This document shows positions 57,358 through 64,000 of a stretch of 64,000 bases of DNA, piece after piece. Position 1 is the first letter of the stretch, and every line of letters starts with the position of its first letter. Under the pieces are notes generated by a model, which saw only the letters and a list, made by a program, of their open reading frames with translations, ran no database searches and was not told the DNA's origin. Source of the stretch: Paracoccus sp. (in: a-proteobacteria) (lineage in GTDB: Bacteria; Pseudomonadota; Alphaproteobacteria; Rhodobacterales; Rhodobacteraceae); contig NZ_JAUNTN010000023.1 of NCBI RefSeq assembly GCF_030538695.1, positions 1 to 64,000 on the forward strand. Reading direction: 5' to 3'. The translations under genes were made by a program, and so were the position numbers.

Positions 57358-58552
57358 CTAATTCGTTGTTTTTCCTGCTGAAACGATAGCAGGTGTCCCA
57401 CGAATTTCGGGCCGTGGGACACCTTGGTCGTTTTGCGTCCCTTCCATGCGTCGCACAGCCCGTTCTGCCAACCGAGCGCGCTCGACCCGCTGGGTGTAGA
57501 TTGCCGAGGTTTTCGGATCGCTGTGTGACAGATGCGCCATGACTTCATAGACTGTCCCGCCCGCCTCCACGATTTCCTCGGCGCGCCGTTTTCGGATGCC
57601 ATGCTGCGACCGGTTTGCCTTACCTTCGGAATCGACAAGACCAGCTTCGATGATCCATTTCTGCACCCGGTTGTCCAGCGAACCCGATGAGGCGAAAGGC
57701 CGTCCATGCTCAGTCATAAGGTAGGTCGGCGCGTCGGGGGCCAGTGTAGCGAGTTCAACCTATAATTCCCACGACATGGGGATTTGAACTTCCACCGCCC
57801 CCTTCTTTTCAGGCTGCCATTTGATAAACATAATAGTGTCTTCACCACTTTCACGGGCAACCTCATTTGCCGGACCGATGCGATGCATGTCACCAATGCG
57901 GCCCGCTGTATTTTTTGCCAGCAAAAACCAGCGCCGCGCCATTGTCCCGGGTCCATGGGCTGACAGAAAATTTCGTTTCATCAGCCCCGGTCCAAGGCGT
58001 TGCACCACCTTTGGAGCGATGCGTATTCTTGATTTCGAAAACCGCATCGCCTCCTTTACAGCCTTGCTCCTTGCCCCAAGTGTAAGCGGCACGGAGCGCC
58101 TTCAGACAGGTTTGAGCGGCACCGGTCCGGGCACCAAACGAATCCCGGATATGCGCGAATGCCGCCAAAGGCAGATCCACCCGCAGTTCACCCATTCGCT
58201 TTCCACCTTTGGGCGTCGGGCAGTTTCGTGCATGATCAAGGCCCGTGCGCCGACCGCCCAAGGTCAGCGGAGAATACGAGCCGGCCGCAACCTGATCCTC
58301 GAGCCAGTTGAGATAACGTTCGCATAGTTCATCGAGCGTTCCCTTTTGTTTCGTCTCGATGGGGCGCAGCTCCAGCTTTTCGCCCCGGCGTGCGGCGTCA
58401 TAGTGCTCCTGAAAATGCGGGTGATCTGGTCCGATGCCGGTGGGAAGGTTAACTTTTCGGGCTTTTTGGCCAGCCACGCGCACGCGCCAGCGCGGTGTCC
58501 CTGCGGGGGTTTTTTCCTCGCAGAGACCCGGATAGTTGATTGCGATTTTCAC
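57358..58552 (-). pseudogene. Tyrosine recombinase (phage-type integrase), frameshifted and interrupted
   Basis: The reading starts GTG at 58552 (KIAINYPGLCEEK), with the N-terminal SAM-like domain to about residue 170. Frame is lost at a TTTT run (minus strand, 57967-57970): without one T the protein reads DETKFLSAHGPGTMARRW and stays in frame. A TAG at 57762-57760 then interrupts (PMSWEL-stop-VELATLAPD), and the same frame continues to 57358. The C-terminal catalytic residues survive: SQHGIRK, AHLSHSD and SAIYTQRV supply HxxR, His and Tyr. With two lesions it should be inactive. The start overlaps the next gene as GTGA. Confidence 0.88.
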
Positions 58553-58749
58553 GAAAAGTCATCCCATGCGGGCGCAATCGGCGAATTCGCCACGGCGACT
58601 TGCGGTTGCCCAGCCAGACCAAGCCCACCTAGTTCGACGCGAAACGAACCATCCGCATGCACATGGACGACTGCAGGCTGCAAACCAGCCGCAAGCAGGG
58701 CGCTGATCGTGTTTGAAACGGCAGATTGGATCGGGCGTGCAGCAGACAT
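58549..58749 (-). CDS. Small protein coupled to the integrase
   Basis: A 66-residue protein, SAARPIQSAVSNTISALLAAG, then VVHVHADGSFRVELGGLG. Its stop overlaps the integrase GTG start as GTGA. Its position suggests an excision or control factor, yet no HTH is obvious, so the function is open. A start 30 nt further upstream is possible. Confidence 0.6.
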   Translation of the reverse strand: MSAARPIQSAVSNTISALLAAGLQPAVVHVHADGSFRVELGGLGLAGQPQVAVANSPIAPAWDDFS

Positions 58750-58906
58750 TGTTGGTTTCCTCATCGTCTCACTGGACATCGGACCGTTGGAATTTGAGAC
58801 TCACCGAAACGGGATCACTTTTTCGTGATGCCATTTTCGTCAGTTGCGCTAGAAATCCTGCGTGCTGGAAAATGGTCACCGCCGACGCTGTTTCGCCGTC
58901 ACTGAG

Positions 58907-59500
58907 TCAGGCGGCAGATGGCGGGAGCGCTTTGCGCCTGCTGCGATATTCGACGATGACTATTCTGGTTGTCGAAGCGCGGCGGTGCGGGCAGTTGGGG
59001 CTGGTCCCTGTGTCATGCCTCCAGAGTTTGGTCTGCGGGCTGGTTTGCACGGTGACGTGCCGGTTGTGCTTTTGTCCGGGCTGTCGCTTTCTGGAGCGAC
59101 CGCGGGGGCGGTCTGCGGTCAGGTCTGGTCCGATCTGGTGGCAGAGGGTGGTCAGTCCGGGCAGGTGTGGTGCGGGCAGCTTGCCGATGACTGGCGTTGC
59201 TTCCGGGCCAACGTCGAAGCGCGGGTCACTGGCGGCGACCGTGATCCGGCGGGCGAGCACGAAGCGGGTGGGACGGCGCAGCCCGGCGGCTTGCAGGTCG
59301 TCCGCTGCGGTGATGGGCAGGTCCAACCCGCTGTTGGCATGGTCTGGCGCGGCGGTGCCATAGGCCAGCGTCAGACCTGTGCCGCCGTTTTGGCAGGCGA
59401 TAACGAGGCAGGGCCGGATTTTGCCGGGGCGGCCCTCGGCCAGCGGGAAACGCAACAGGACGATGGTTCCGGGGCGTGCCCGGTGAAGGGGGGTGGTCAT
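58907..59500 (-). CDS. MazF/PemK-like protein
   Basis: A 197-residue protein. Residues 8-60 read RPGTIVLLRFPLAEG, then KIRPCLVIA and LTLAYGTA, the pattern of the MazF/PemK fold (GxIV..FP..K.RP.LVI). The region DDLQAAGLRRPTRFVLARRITVAASDPRF closely resembles a stretch in the protein at 60494-60829. The last 50 residues are Arg-, Pro- and His-rich and look like read-through rather than a fold, so the original stop may be lost. No antitoxin gene is recognisable next to it. The start at 59500 follows AGAGATCC. Confidence 0.55.
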   Translation of the reverse strand: MTTPLHRARPGTIVLLRFPLAEGRPGKIRPCLVIACQNGGTGLTLAYGTAAPDHANSGLDLPITAADDLQAAGLRRPTRFVLARRITVAASDPRFDVGPEATPVIGKLPAPHLPGLTTLCHQIGPDLTADRPRGRSRKRQPGQKHNRHVTVQTSPQTKLWRHDTGTSPNCPHRRASTTRIVIVEYRSRRKALPPSAA

Positions 59501-59926
59501 GGGGGATCTCTTGATTGAAGAAAGGACTGCGGTGCAGATTGTCCTGCGCTGCGGGAATGCCCGGCTGATACCGTAGCGGTGGTCAGTCTGACGCGCCGGG
59601 CGCGGGTTTGGTGGAAGGGCTGGCGGTCAAGCAGGCCCTTCCACTGGCAGGGGAAATCAGGGTTTTGTCCTGCCCATCCTGTGACCATGGCAAGATCGTG
59701 CGGTGGACGTGGACCTGATGCATGCGTCCCTGTGTGGGCGTGAGGCAGAAGGGCTAGCGGTCCTGCCGACTGGCCAGAACTTCCCGTTCTGCCTTTGCGG
59801 GGAGGCCATTGGTGGTCGTGACACGGCCGGGGCAGTAGATGCTTCTGCTGCTCCTTCTGAAGAAAAAGCTGATGCGCAGATTTTGGCGAAAGGACCAGCC
59901 GACACACCGACCGGCCATCCCTCGGC
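59501..59926. other. Gap with no convincing gene
   Basis: Open frames exist on both strands, but their translations are Pro-, His-, Ser- and Arg-rich and lack hydrophobic periodicity. A 46-codon minus-strand frame beginning MHQVHVHRTILPW is the least bad candidate and has no clear ribosome-binding site. The stretch may be the eroded remains of a gene of the minus-strand operon. Confidence 0.4.
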
Positions 59927-60250
59927 TCAGCCGTCGCCGTATCTTTCGGTCAGCAGGTCTCTGGCGGTGCGGCTGGCGGTAAAGCGGATCAGCGCGGCGT
60001 CCAGCCTGGCGGCATCCGATGCGGCCTGCCGCCAGAGCTTTGCCGCAGCGGTGTCTGTGCTGACCCAGCTATAGCCGCCCTCACCGTCCGAGACCTGAAC
60101 CTCTGACGGGCGGCTGCCGGTGATCCGGGCGGCATTGGCCTGGATGACGGCCAGCTCAACGCGAATCCGGTCGGGGTCGAACACGGCAACGGGTTCCTCC
60201 AGCAGCGCCCGCAGCCGCCGGATCGAGGTGCTGCTGCCCTGACCACTCAG
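59927..60250 (-). CDS. Small island protein, start codon probably CTG
   Basis: A 107-residue protein: SGQGSSTSIRRLRALLEEP, VFDPDRIRVELAVIQANAAR, then GGYSWVSTDTAAAKLWRQAA and a helical end. No ATG or GTG lies in frame at the 5' end. A CTG at 60250 overlaps the previous stop as CTGA, exactly where the other genes of this chain have ATG or GTG overlaps, so an ATG-to-CTG change is likely. An internal GTG at 60184, behind GGAGG, would give 85 residues. A GTG at 60246 is in another frame. The function is unknown. Confidence 0.55.
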   Translation of the reverse strand: MSGQGSSTSIRRLRALLEEPVAVFDPDRIRVELAVIQANAARITGSRPSEVQVSDGEGGYSWVSTDTAAAKLWRQAASDAARLDAALIRFTASRTARDLLTERYGDG

Positions 60251-60336
60251 TCCAGATCGGGCAGCTGATCGCGCAGGTGGATGGCATGGAGCAGCGCTTG
60301 GGCAAGTTGTGTTTCGAGCGGGTCCAACGTGCCCAT
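60247..60336 (-). CDS. 29-residue peptide in the coupled island operon
   Basis: The short frame reads MGTLDPLETQLAQALL, then HAIHLRDQLPDLD, an amphipathic acidic helix. Its ATG overlaps the preceding stop as TGATG (with GGAG 9 nt upstream) and its stop overlaps the following CTG. It could be an antitoxin-like or complex-forming peptide; this is inference. Confidence 0.5.
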   Translation of the reverse strand: MGTLDPLETQLAQALLHAIHLRDQLPDLD

Positions 60337-60497
60337 CAGCGCAGCTCCTTGCTGCGCGTGACAGCCGGTTGCGGCATCTGCCGCCGGTCGCTGCGGCGGT
60401 TGTGCTGACGCTCTGCCCGCCGGTCAGCAGCGATGTCGCGCAGGGCGTGGAGACGGGCACGGGCGGCATGAAGCGGGTCGGGCAGATGGCCGATCAC
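60336..60497 (-). CDS. 53-residue basic protein in the coupled island operon
   Basis: The GTG at 60497 overlaps the upstream stop as GTGA. The product, VIGHLPDPLHAARARLHAL, then ADRRAERQHNRRSDRRQ, is one helix with a strongly basic tail, apt to bind nucleic acid. AAGGAG near its end serves as ribosome-binding site of the next gene. Confidence 0.5.
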   Translation of the reverse strand: MIGHLPDPLHAARARLHALRDIAADRRAERQHNRRSDRRQMPQPAVTRSKELR

Positions 60498-60829
60498 CGG
60501 CGCGGTTGTCGCCGCCAGCGCGGCGTGTGCGGGGCAAGGCTGATGCTACGGCTCAGATGAAACCGCAGCGGGCCGTCCAGCCCGCAGGCACGGAGTTCTG
60601 TCGGGCGGATCAGGCGCAGGCAGCCCGGCCCGACCGGCTGGCTGTGATCCCGTTCGCCCGGCGCGATGCTGAGCACCCGCCAGCCGGCAATCGCCCCGGC
60701 CTCGACGACCAGCCCCAGCCCGGCCCCGATGTCGAAGGGCCAGCGGATGATATCCCCAATCTGCGCTGCCTCGCGCCAGTTGTCGGAGCCTTGCACCGCA
60801 ACCGCAGTGCCGATGTTTTGATGGATCAT
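60494..60829 (-). CDS. MazF/PemK-like small protein, first gene of the coupled island operon
   Basis: A 111-residue protein. GDIIRWPFDIGAGLGLVVEAG and WRVLSIAP follow the MazF-like beta pattern. TELRACGLDGPLRFHLSRSISLAPHTPRW aligns with DDLQAAGLRRPTRFVLARRITVAASDPRF of the protein at 58907-59500, so the two are distant paralogues. The start at 60829 (MIHQNIGTAV) follows GAGGAT. It diverges from the relaxase gene across the oriT region. Confidence 0.6.
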   Translation of the reverse strand: MIHQNIGTAVAVQGSDNWREAAQIGDIIRWPFDIGAGLGLVVEAGAIAGWRVLSIAPGERDHSQPVGPGCLRLIRPTELRACGLDGPLRFHLSRSISLAPHTPRWRRQPRR

Positions 60830-61154
60830 TTTATCCTCAAAATTATGAAGGGAAACGACCCGCATCCAGCCCACCTGTTGCTGCGCTGGCGGCGTGTCAC
60901 AGGACACGCGCCGACAGTGCAGAAACAGGGGGCGAACGGGTAAAGCAGGCTGGTCTGGCGCAGCCCGGTGAAACACGTCCTGACGGGGCAGCAGGGCGAA
61001 GAACGGACGGTCGTTCCGGCGGCACGGGCAGTCCCGTGATCAGGCCATGGCTTATCCCGCAGATGTGCGGGTGCGATGCGCATGAATGGGCGGTTGCGAG
61101 GGGCAATCTCACGCGCATCATGCGGCGCTGACAGCCCCGGGGCAGCACCGGTCC

Positions 61155-61302
61155 GGCCGTTTTGCACGAGGGTTTTGTCCGGCCCGGCGGTCAGGCCAAC
61201 CCCCCGTGCACAAAACGGCCCGCGCGGGGGGAGGCAAGGGCGCACATAACCGCCCCTTGCCCGTTGGAGACGCCGGGAGGGAAAAGGTCCGGGGGACCTT
61301 TT
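61155..61302. repeat. Cluster of three inverted repeats upstream of oriT
   Basis: Three hairpins lie in 150 bp. First, arms around GGCCGTTTTGCACGAGG (61155-61171) and CCGTGCACAAAACGGCC (61204-61220), imperfect. Second, GGCAAGGGCG (61233-61242) with CGCCCCTTGCC (61251-61261), one bulge. Third, AAAAGGTCC (61282-61290) with GGACCTTTT (61294-61302), perfect and symmetric, resembling a two-way terminator. With no gene in 60830-61509, this stretch is probably transfer-origin and control DNA. Confidence 0.6.
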
Positions 61303-61376
61303 GCAGCGACGAACGTGGAACAATGGCGAATGTGTTCTGCTGATGCCCGCCGCACAGGCGCCCCCGGAGGGCCGAC

Positions 61377-61413
61377 GCGTATTGAGCCGCGGTAGCGGCG
61401 TCCCGCAATACGC
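61377..61413. other. oriT: Candidate origin of transfer (oriT)
   Basis: GCGTATTG (61377-61384) and CAATACGC (61406-61413) are perfect 8-bp arms around 21 nt that contain a second nested stem, GCCGC-GGTA-GCGGC. The element is 97 bp ahead of the relaxase start, the usual place for an oriT inverted repeat beside a nick site. The nick position is not determined. Confidence 0.5.
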
Positions 61414-61509
61414 ATAGTCGGTCTCCAGACCTTTGAAACGTGTCGTTTTGGTCCTGCCATCCGGGGCCTAATTCCCTGTCACAACCACCCACGACAAAGG
61501 CGTGACACC

Positions 61510-62526
61510 ATGCAGGGATACATGTTCGCACATATCGAGACCTGGTCAAGACAGGGCGGCACGAAAGTCTCTGGAACCGCGCAGAAATACCGGCGAAACA
61601 GGCAGCGGGCCTGGACCGCAGAGGAGATTCTGGACGAGGCCGGGCGTGAACCCTGGGCCTCAGAACATGTTGGGGAGAACCGGCGTGAACCGGAAATCTG
61701 GCCCGGCACCTGTGACAGTTTTGATGCTTTGCGCCTGGCCCATGAGCAGGCCGCCAGTGTGAAACTGGCCTTTCCCTATACCGACCCGAAAACCGGCCGG
61801 AAAAAGACCCGCAGACGGGCGCTGCGCAAGGATGCCCATACGCTTTATGCGGCGGTGTTTTCCCTGCCGGTGATCAGCGCAGAGGCCCTTGCCGATCCGG
61901 TGAAACTGGCGGCATGCAGGGCCGTTTTGCAGCAGGCCATGGCCTTTGAACGGCGCTGTCTTGAGGATGCTGGCGGCGAGTTCGCGATGGCGGCTTTGCA
62001 CCTTGATGAACCCTATGTGCATCTGCATGTCTACGGGCTGGACCGGACACGGGGATCGGTCAACGCGCTGCACCCCGGCAAGGCCGTGAATGATGCGTTC
62101 CGCGCCCGTCACGGTGCGTTGCGGCGCACGGGTACAACGCTGGCCGATCAGGCCAGACGGGCCTATTGCGATGCCATGCGCGAATGGCAGGACGATCTGC
62201 ACCGCGAGGTGTTTGCCGATGCGGGCCTGATGCGGTTCGGGCCTCGACGCCAGCGGCTGTCACGGGCGCAATATCAACAGGAAAAGGCCGCGCAGGAACA
62301 GGCCGCAGCCGCACAGCGGGTTTTGCATGATATTTCGAAGGCGCAGGACATCATTGCCGACATTGCGTCCACGCTTGGGCCACGCGATCGCCGCCTTGGT
62401 GAATGGATTGTGAACGCACACAAATCAATTATAAACAATACCTTCCCATGGCGGCGGCTGGAAAGTAAAGGCTACCCGAACCGACGGGTGCAATCACCCA
62501 AACGGCAGGATCATGACGAACGGTGA
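61510..62526 (+). CDS. Plasmid mobilization relaxase, MobV/Pre-like
   Basis: A 338-residue protein. The key block LHLDEPYVHLHVYGLD (about 161-176) fits the HxDE...HxH metal-binding motif of relaxases, which nick oriT and lead the strand into the recipient. The N-terminus MQGYMFAHIETWSRQGG and VKLAFPYTDPKTGRKKTRR are like mobilization proteins carried by small Paracoccus plasmids, as far as I remember. The C-terminal third is a helical, Gln/Ala-rich region (SRAQYQQEKAAQEQAAAAQ). No coupling protein or type IV secretion genes are seen, so transfer would need a helper. Confidence 0.65.
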   Translation: MQGYMFAHIETWSRQGGTKVSGTAQKYRRNRQRAWTAEEILDEAGREPWASEHVGENRREPEIWPGTCDSFDALRLAHEQAASVKLAFPYTDPKTGRKKTRRRALRKDAHTLYAAVFSLPVISAEALADPVKLAACRAVLQQAMAFERRCLEDAGGEFAMAALHLDEPYVHLHVYGLDRTRGSVNALHPGKAVNDAFRARHGALRRTGTTLADQARRAYCDAMREWQDDLHREVFADAGLMRFGPRRQRLSRAQYQQEKAAQEQAAAAQRVLHDISKAQDIIADIASTLGPRDRRLGEWIVNAHKSIINNTFPWRRLESKGYPNRRVQSPKRQDHDER

Positions 62527-62575
62527 TGCTGCCCGTTCTGTCCGAGCAAGCCGCCGGGCAAGCGTGAAGGGCCAT

Positions 62576-62592
62576 TGATTGCATTGCAATCA
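62576..62592. promoter_or_regulatory. Palindromic operator and promoter of fitAB
   Basis: TGATTGCA-T-TGCAATCA is a perfect palindrome with 8-bp arms, 35 bp ahead of fitA. It overlaps a possible promoter, TTGATT (62575-62580), 17 nt, TATCCT (62598-62603). Binding there would block RNA polymerase, as in the autorepression known for FitA/VapB antitoxins. Confidence 0.55.
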
Positions 62593-62627
62593 CCCTCTAT
62601 CCTGCTCAGGCGAAACGGGGCAGGAAC

Positions 62628-62873
62628 ATGGCAAGCATCACGATCCGAAATCTCGATGACAGCATCAAGCGCCGCCTGCGTCTGCGCGCGGCCGGGCATG
62701 GCCGGTCGATGGAGGAAGAGGCCCGCGAAATCCTGCGCGACGTGGTTGGCGACACGCGCCCGCCCATGAACCTTGCCCATCGACTGCGCGCGCGTGTCGC
62801 CGAAACCGGCGGCGTCGATCTGGACATTCCCGCGCGCGATCCGATGCGCACCCCGCCCGCTTTCGACCAATGA
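62628..62873 (+). CDS. fitA: FitA-like ribbon-helix-helix antitoxin
   Basis: An 81-residue protein. ASITIRNLDDSIKRRLRLRAAGHGRSMEEEAREILRD is the ribbon-helix-helix fold, and the C-terminal NLAHRLRARVAETGGVDLDIPARD wraps the toxin. It neutralises the PIN-domain toxin encoded next and represses the operon. Its stop overlaps the toxin start as ATGA. The reading frame is intact. Confidence 0.88.
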   Translation: MASITIRNLDDSIKRRLRLRAAGHGRSMEEEAREILRDVVGDTRPPMNLAHRLRARVAETGGVDLDIPARDPMRTPPAFDQ

Positions 62874-63163
62874 TTATCCTCGATACCAATGTCCTGTCGG
62901 AAATCCTGCGCCCGACACCAGAACAGCGCGTCATCGACTGGCTGGCGGCGCAGGATGGCGCCACCGTCTACCTGACCGCCATGACCGAGGCCGAATTACG
63001 CCACAGCGTCGCACTCCTGCCCGAAGGCAAGCGCCGTGGCGATCAGACAAGGATCATCGGCCAGATCATCCACGAGGATTTCACTGGCCGCGTTCTGCCC
63101 TTTGACAGCCCGGCGGCCGAGGCCTCTCCGCATTCTCTCTCTGACCTCTCGGCCTGTTCGTGA
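62870..63163 (+). pseudogene. fitB: FitB/VapC-type PIN-domain toxin, C-terminus replaced
   Basis: The first 84 residues are standard: MIILDTNVLSEILRP with the first catalytic Asp, MTEAELRHSVALLPEGKRR, and GRVLPFDSPAAEA. After that the sequence changes to SPHSLSDLSACS and stops at 97 residues, against about 139 in FitB. The lost part holds the later acidic residues of the PIN active site, so the toxin should be inactive. The switch at about 63120 coincides with the truncated end of the toxin gene on the other strand. Confidence 0.85.
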
Positions 63164-64000
63164 TGTCTTGCTTGGCGTCCTCCCCAGATAGAGCCTGCGA
63201 AGACTGATCCGCCTCGTGCTCCTCGCGCCGCCGCTGCCATCCTCTTCGGCCCGGTTCGCGCCGTCCTCATCCCGCCGACGCCCCGCAGCACCTCGGGCGC
63301 GGGCCGCGCTGCCCACGTCCTCTAACGCCTCGATGCCCTCGCCCGCTGCCCTGGCCTTGCGAAACGGGTCAGCCAGATCAATGCCGAGGCCGACGACGAC
63401 CCCGGCGGCACCCGCGGCACCGCCTTGCTCCCAGGCACCCTGAACCCCGTCCCAGGCGTCTGAAAGCCCATCCGCGCCCCAGTCATACACCGCACCTGCG
63501 GCACCGCGTGGGTCGTCTATCACCCGCCGCCCGACTTCGGCCGCGCCAGACGCCAGCCCCACGCCAAAGTCGCGGATATCACCCCAGCTCGGCCGCGAAT
63601 CCCACGCCCCCTGCGCATCGCTGGCGATTTGCGAGGGGTCGTTCCAGTATTCGGTCGCCTTACCCCAAAGCGAATCGCCCGTCTGGACCGTTCCCGACGC
63701 CCCGTACACACCGTCCTTGAACGCCTGCCAGCGACTTTGCCCGCCCTGATCCTGCCCGTCCGGCGCAGCGTGAACAGCTGTCGAGGCAACGTGGATATAT
63801 TCACCGGGGCAGTTGCCGTTGTTCAGGGTGCAGCTATCGCGGTGGCGGATCAGCGGCTGGCCCTGGACGAAGACCAGCGGCGAATGGCTGGTCGGCGTGA
63901 CAATGCTGCCGTGCGTGCCAGAGATGACGCCACCGCCCCGGCCAGCCTCGTCACCATAGGTTGCGGTAAAGCGGCTGTTCCAGGTTTTCAGCACCTCTCC
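62996..64000 (-). pseudogene. PAAR-like (DUF4150) polymorphic toxin, 3' truncated, runs off the window
   Basis: The reading enters from beyond 64000 and is in frame with EVLKTWNSRFTATYGDEAG; GVISGTHGSIVTPTSHSPLVFVQG, LIRHRDSCTLNNGNCPGEY and a linker follow. This is the C-terminal part of a DUF4150 PAAR-like domain, which caps type VI secretion spikes. A Gly/Asp-rich region (about 63350-63650) leads to TPSKTSRTGREVRERMRR, which resembles the start of GH-E-type nuclease toxins. At about 63120 it crosses into DNA antisense to fitB; the last residues (GRRAVKGQNAASE...) are not native. The toxin domain is therefore missing. Confidence 0.7.

Larger units (their letters stand above)
57350..64000. 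mobile_element. Decaying integrative, mobilizable island beside tRNA-Glu
   Basis: The order is tRNA-Glu, integrase pseudogene, a small integrase-coupled gene, MazF/PemK-like genes, a chain of tiny overlapping genes, a candidate oriT, a relaxase, fitA/fitB and a truncated PAAR-like toxin. All point to foreign DNA. The 3' end of the tRNA (TTCGATTCCCCTACGGGC) is not repeated within the window, so the right boundary lies beyond 64000. The break at about 63120 shows further rearrangement inside the island, so more than one element may be nested here. Confidence 0.75.

Noticed and set aside
59497..59907. 136-codon minus-strand frame in the island
   Set aside because: Pro/His/Arg-rich, no start signal, and poor codon pattern next to the coupled small genes.
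61086..61343. 85-codon plus-strand frame in the transfer region
   Set aside because: Its translation follows the inverted repeats, is rich in Gly, Arg and Pro, and has no ribosome-binding site.
60247..63163. Considered whether the small genes, MazF-like proteins and FitA/FitB form one defence system
   Set aside because: No nuclease, ATPase or sensor module typical of anti-phage systems is present, and relaxase and oriT explain the setting as a mobilizable element.

Overview
The window reads as a chromosome segment of a GC-rich alphaproteobacterium of the Rhodobacterales, most probably Paracoccus or a near relative. Pointers are the CtrA and SciP genes side by side, an L21 gene with a helix-hairpin-helix tail, trmFO with gluQRS, the pyrH-frr-uppS-cdsA-dxr-rseP-bamA-skp cluster, and many short intergenic repeats with the core CATCTTTTGTC..TAAATATCC. 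The genus is inferred from gene content and order; no 16S rRNA gene is present.

Bases 1-20,200 are core housekeeping. They hold a TetR regulator, a lipoprotein, lldD, rplY, an FkbM methyltransferase, trmFO, gluQRS, hisI, an IscU-like scaffold, recG-ligA, ctrA-sciP, mnmA, sufE, the rplU-rpmA-acetyltransferase operon, an ABC-F ATPase and a nucleoside hydrolase. rplU carries an in-frame TAG that cuts off its C-terminal extension.

Bases 20,170-29,500 (minus strand) form the translation, isoprenoid and outer-membrane cluster pyrH-[voltage-gated Na+ channel]-frr-uppS-cdsA-dxr-rseP-bamA-skp. The channel gene sits between pyrH and frr. Bases 29,576-44,165 carry miaA, an AraC-type regulator convergent with rlmE-ppx, a plus-strand run (small membrane protein, VWA protein, M48 peptidase, membrane alpha/beta-hydrolase, cytochrome P450), then an M32 carboxypeptidase with ctaA, trmJ, a thiE-like gene and guaA.

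Bases 44,324-51,606 are more accessory. They hold an acetyltransferase, a DUF1971 gene paired with a probable hexameric tyrosine-coordinated heme protein, and a catabolic and transport locus (M20 amidohydrolase, LysR regulator, 3-hydroxyisobutyrate-dehydrogenase-like enzyme, aldehyde dehydrogenase, DUF3100 membrane protein plus a small membrane partner) that ends in a strong terminator. Bases 51,694-57,135 return to core genes: cutC, tpiA, sufA, a DUF59 Fe-S assembly gene, tgt and recJ.

From tRNA-Glu (57,275) to the right edge lies an integrative, mobilizable island in decay. It has an integrase broken by a frameshift and a stop, a small partner gene, two mutually similar MazF/PemK-like genes, a chain of tiny overlapping genes, a probable oriT, a relaxase, and a FitA/FitB toxin-antitoxin pair. 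The FitB end is fused tail-to-tail to the truncated end of a PAAR-like (DUF4150) polymorphic toxin that runs off the window. The distal attachment site is not in the window.
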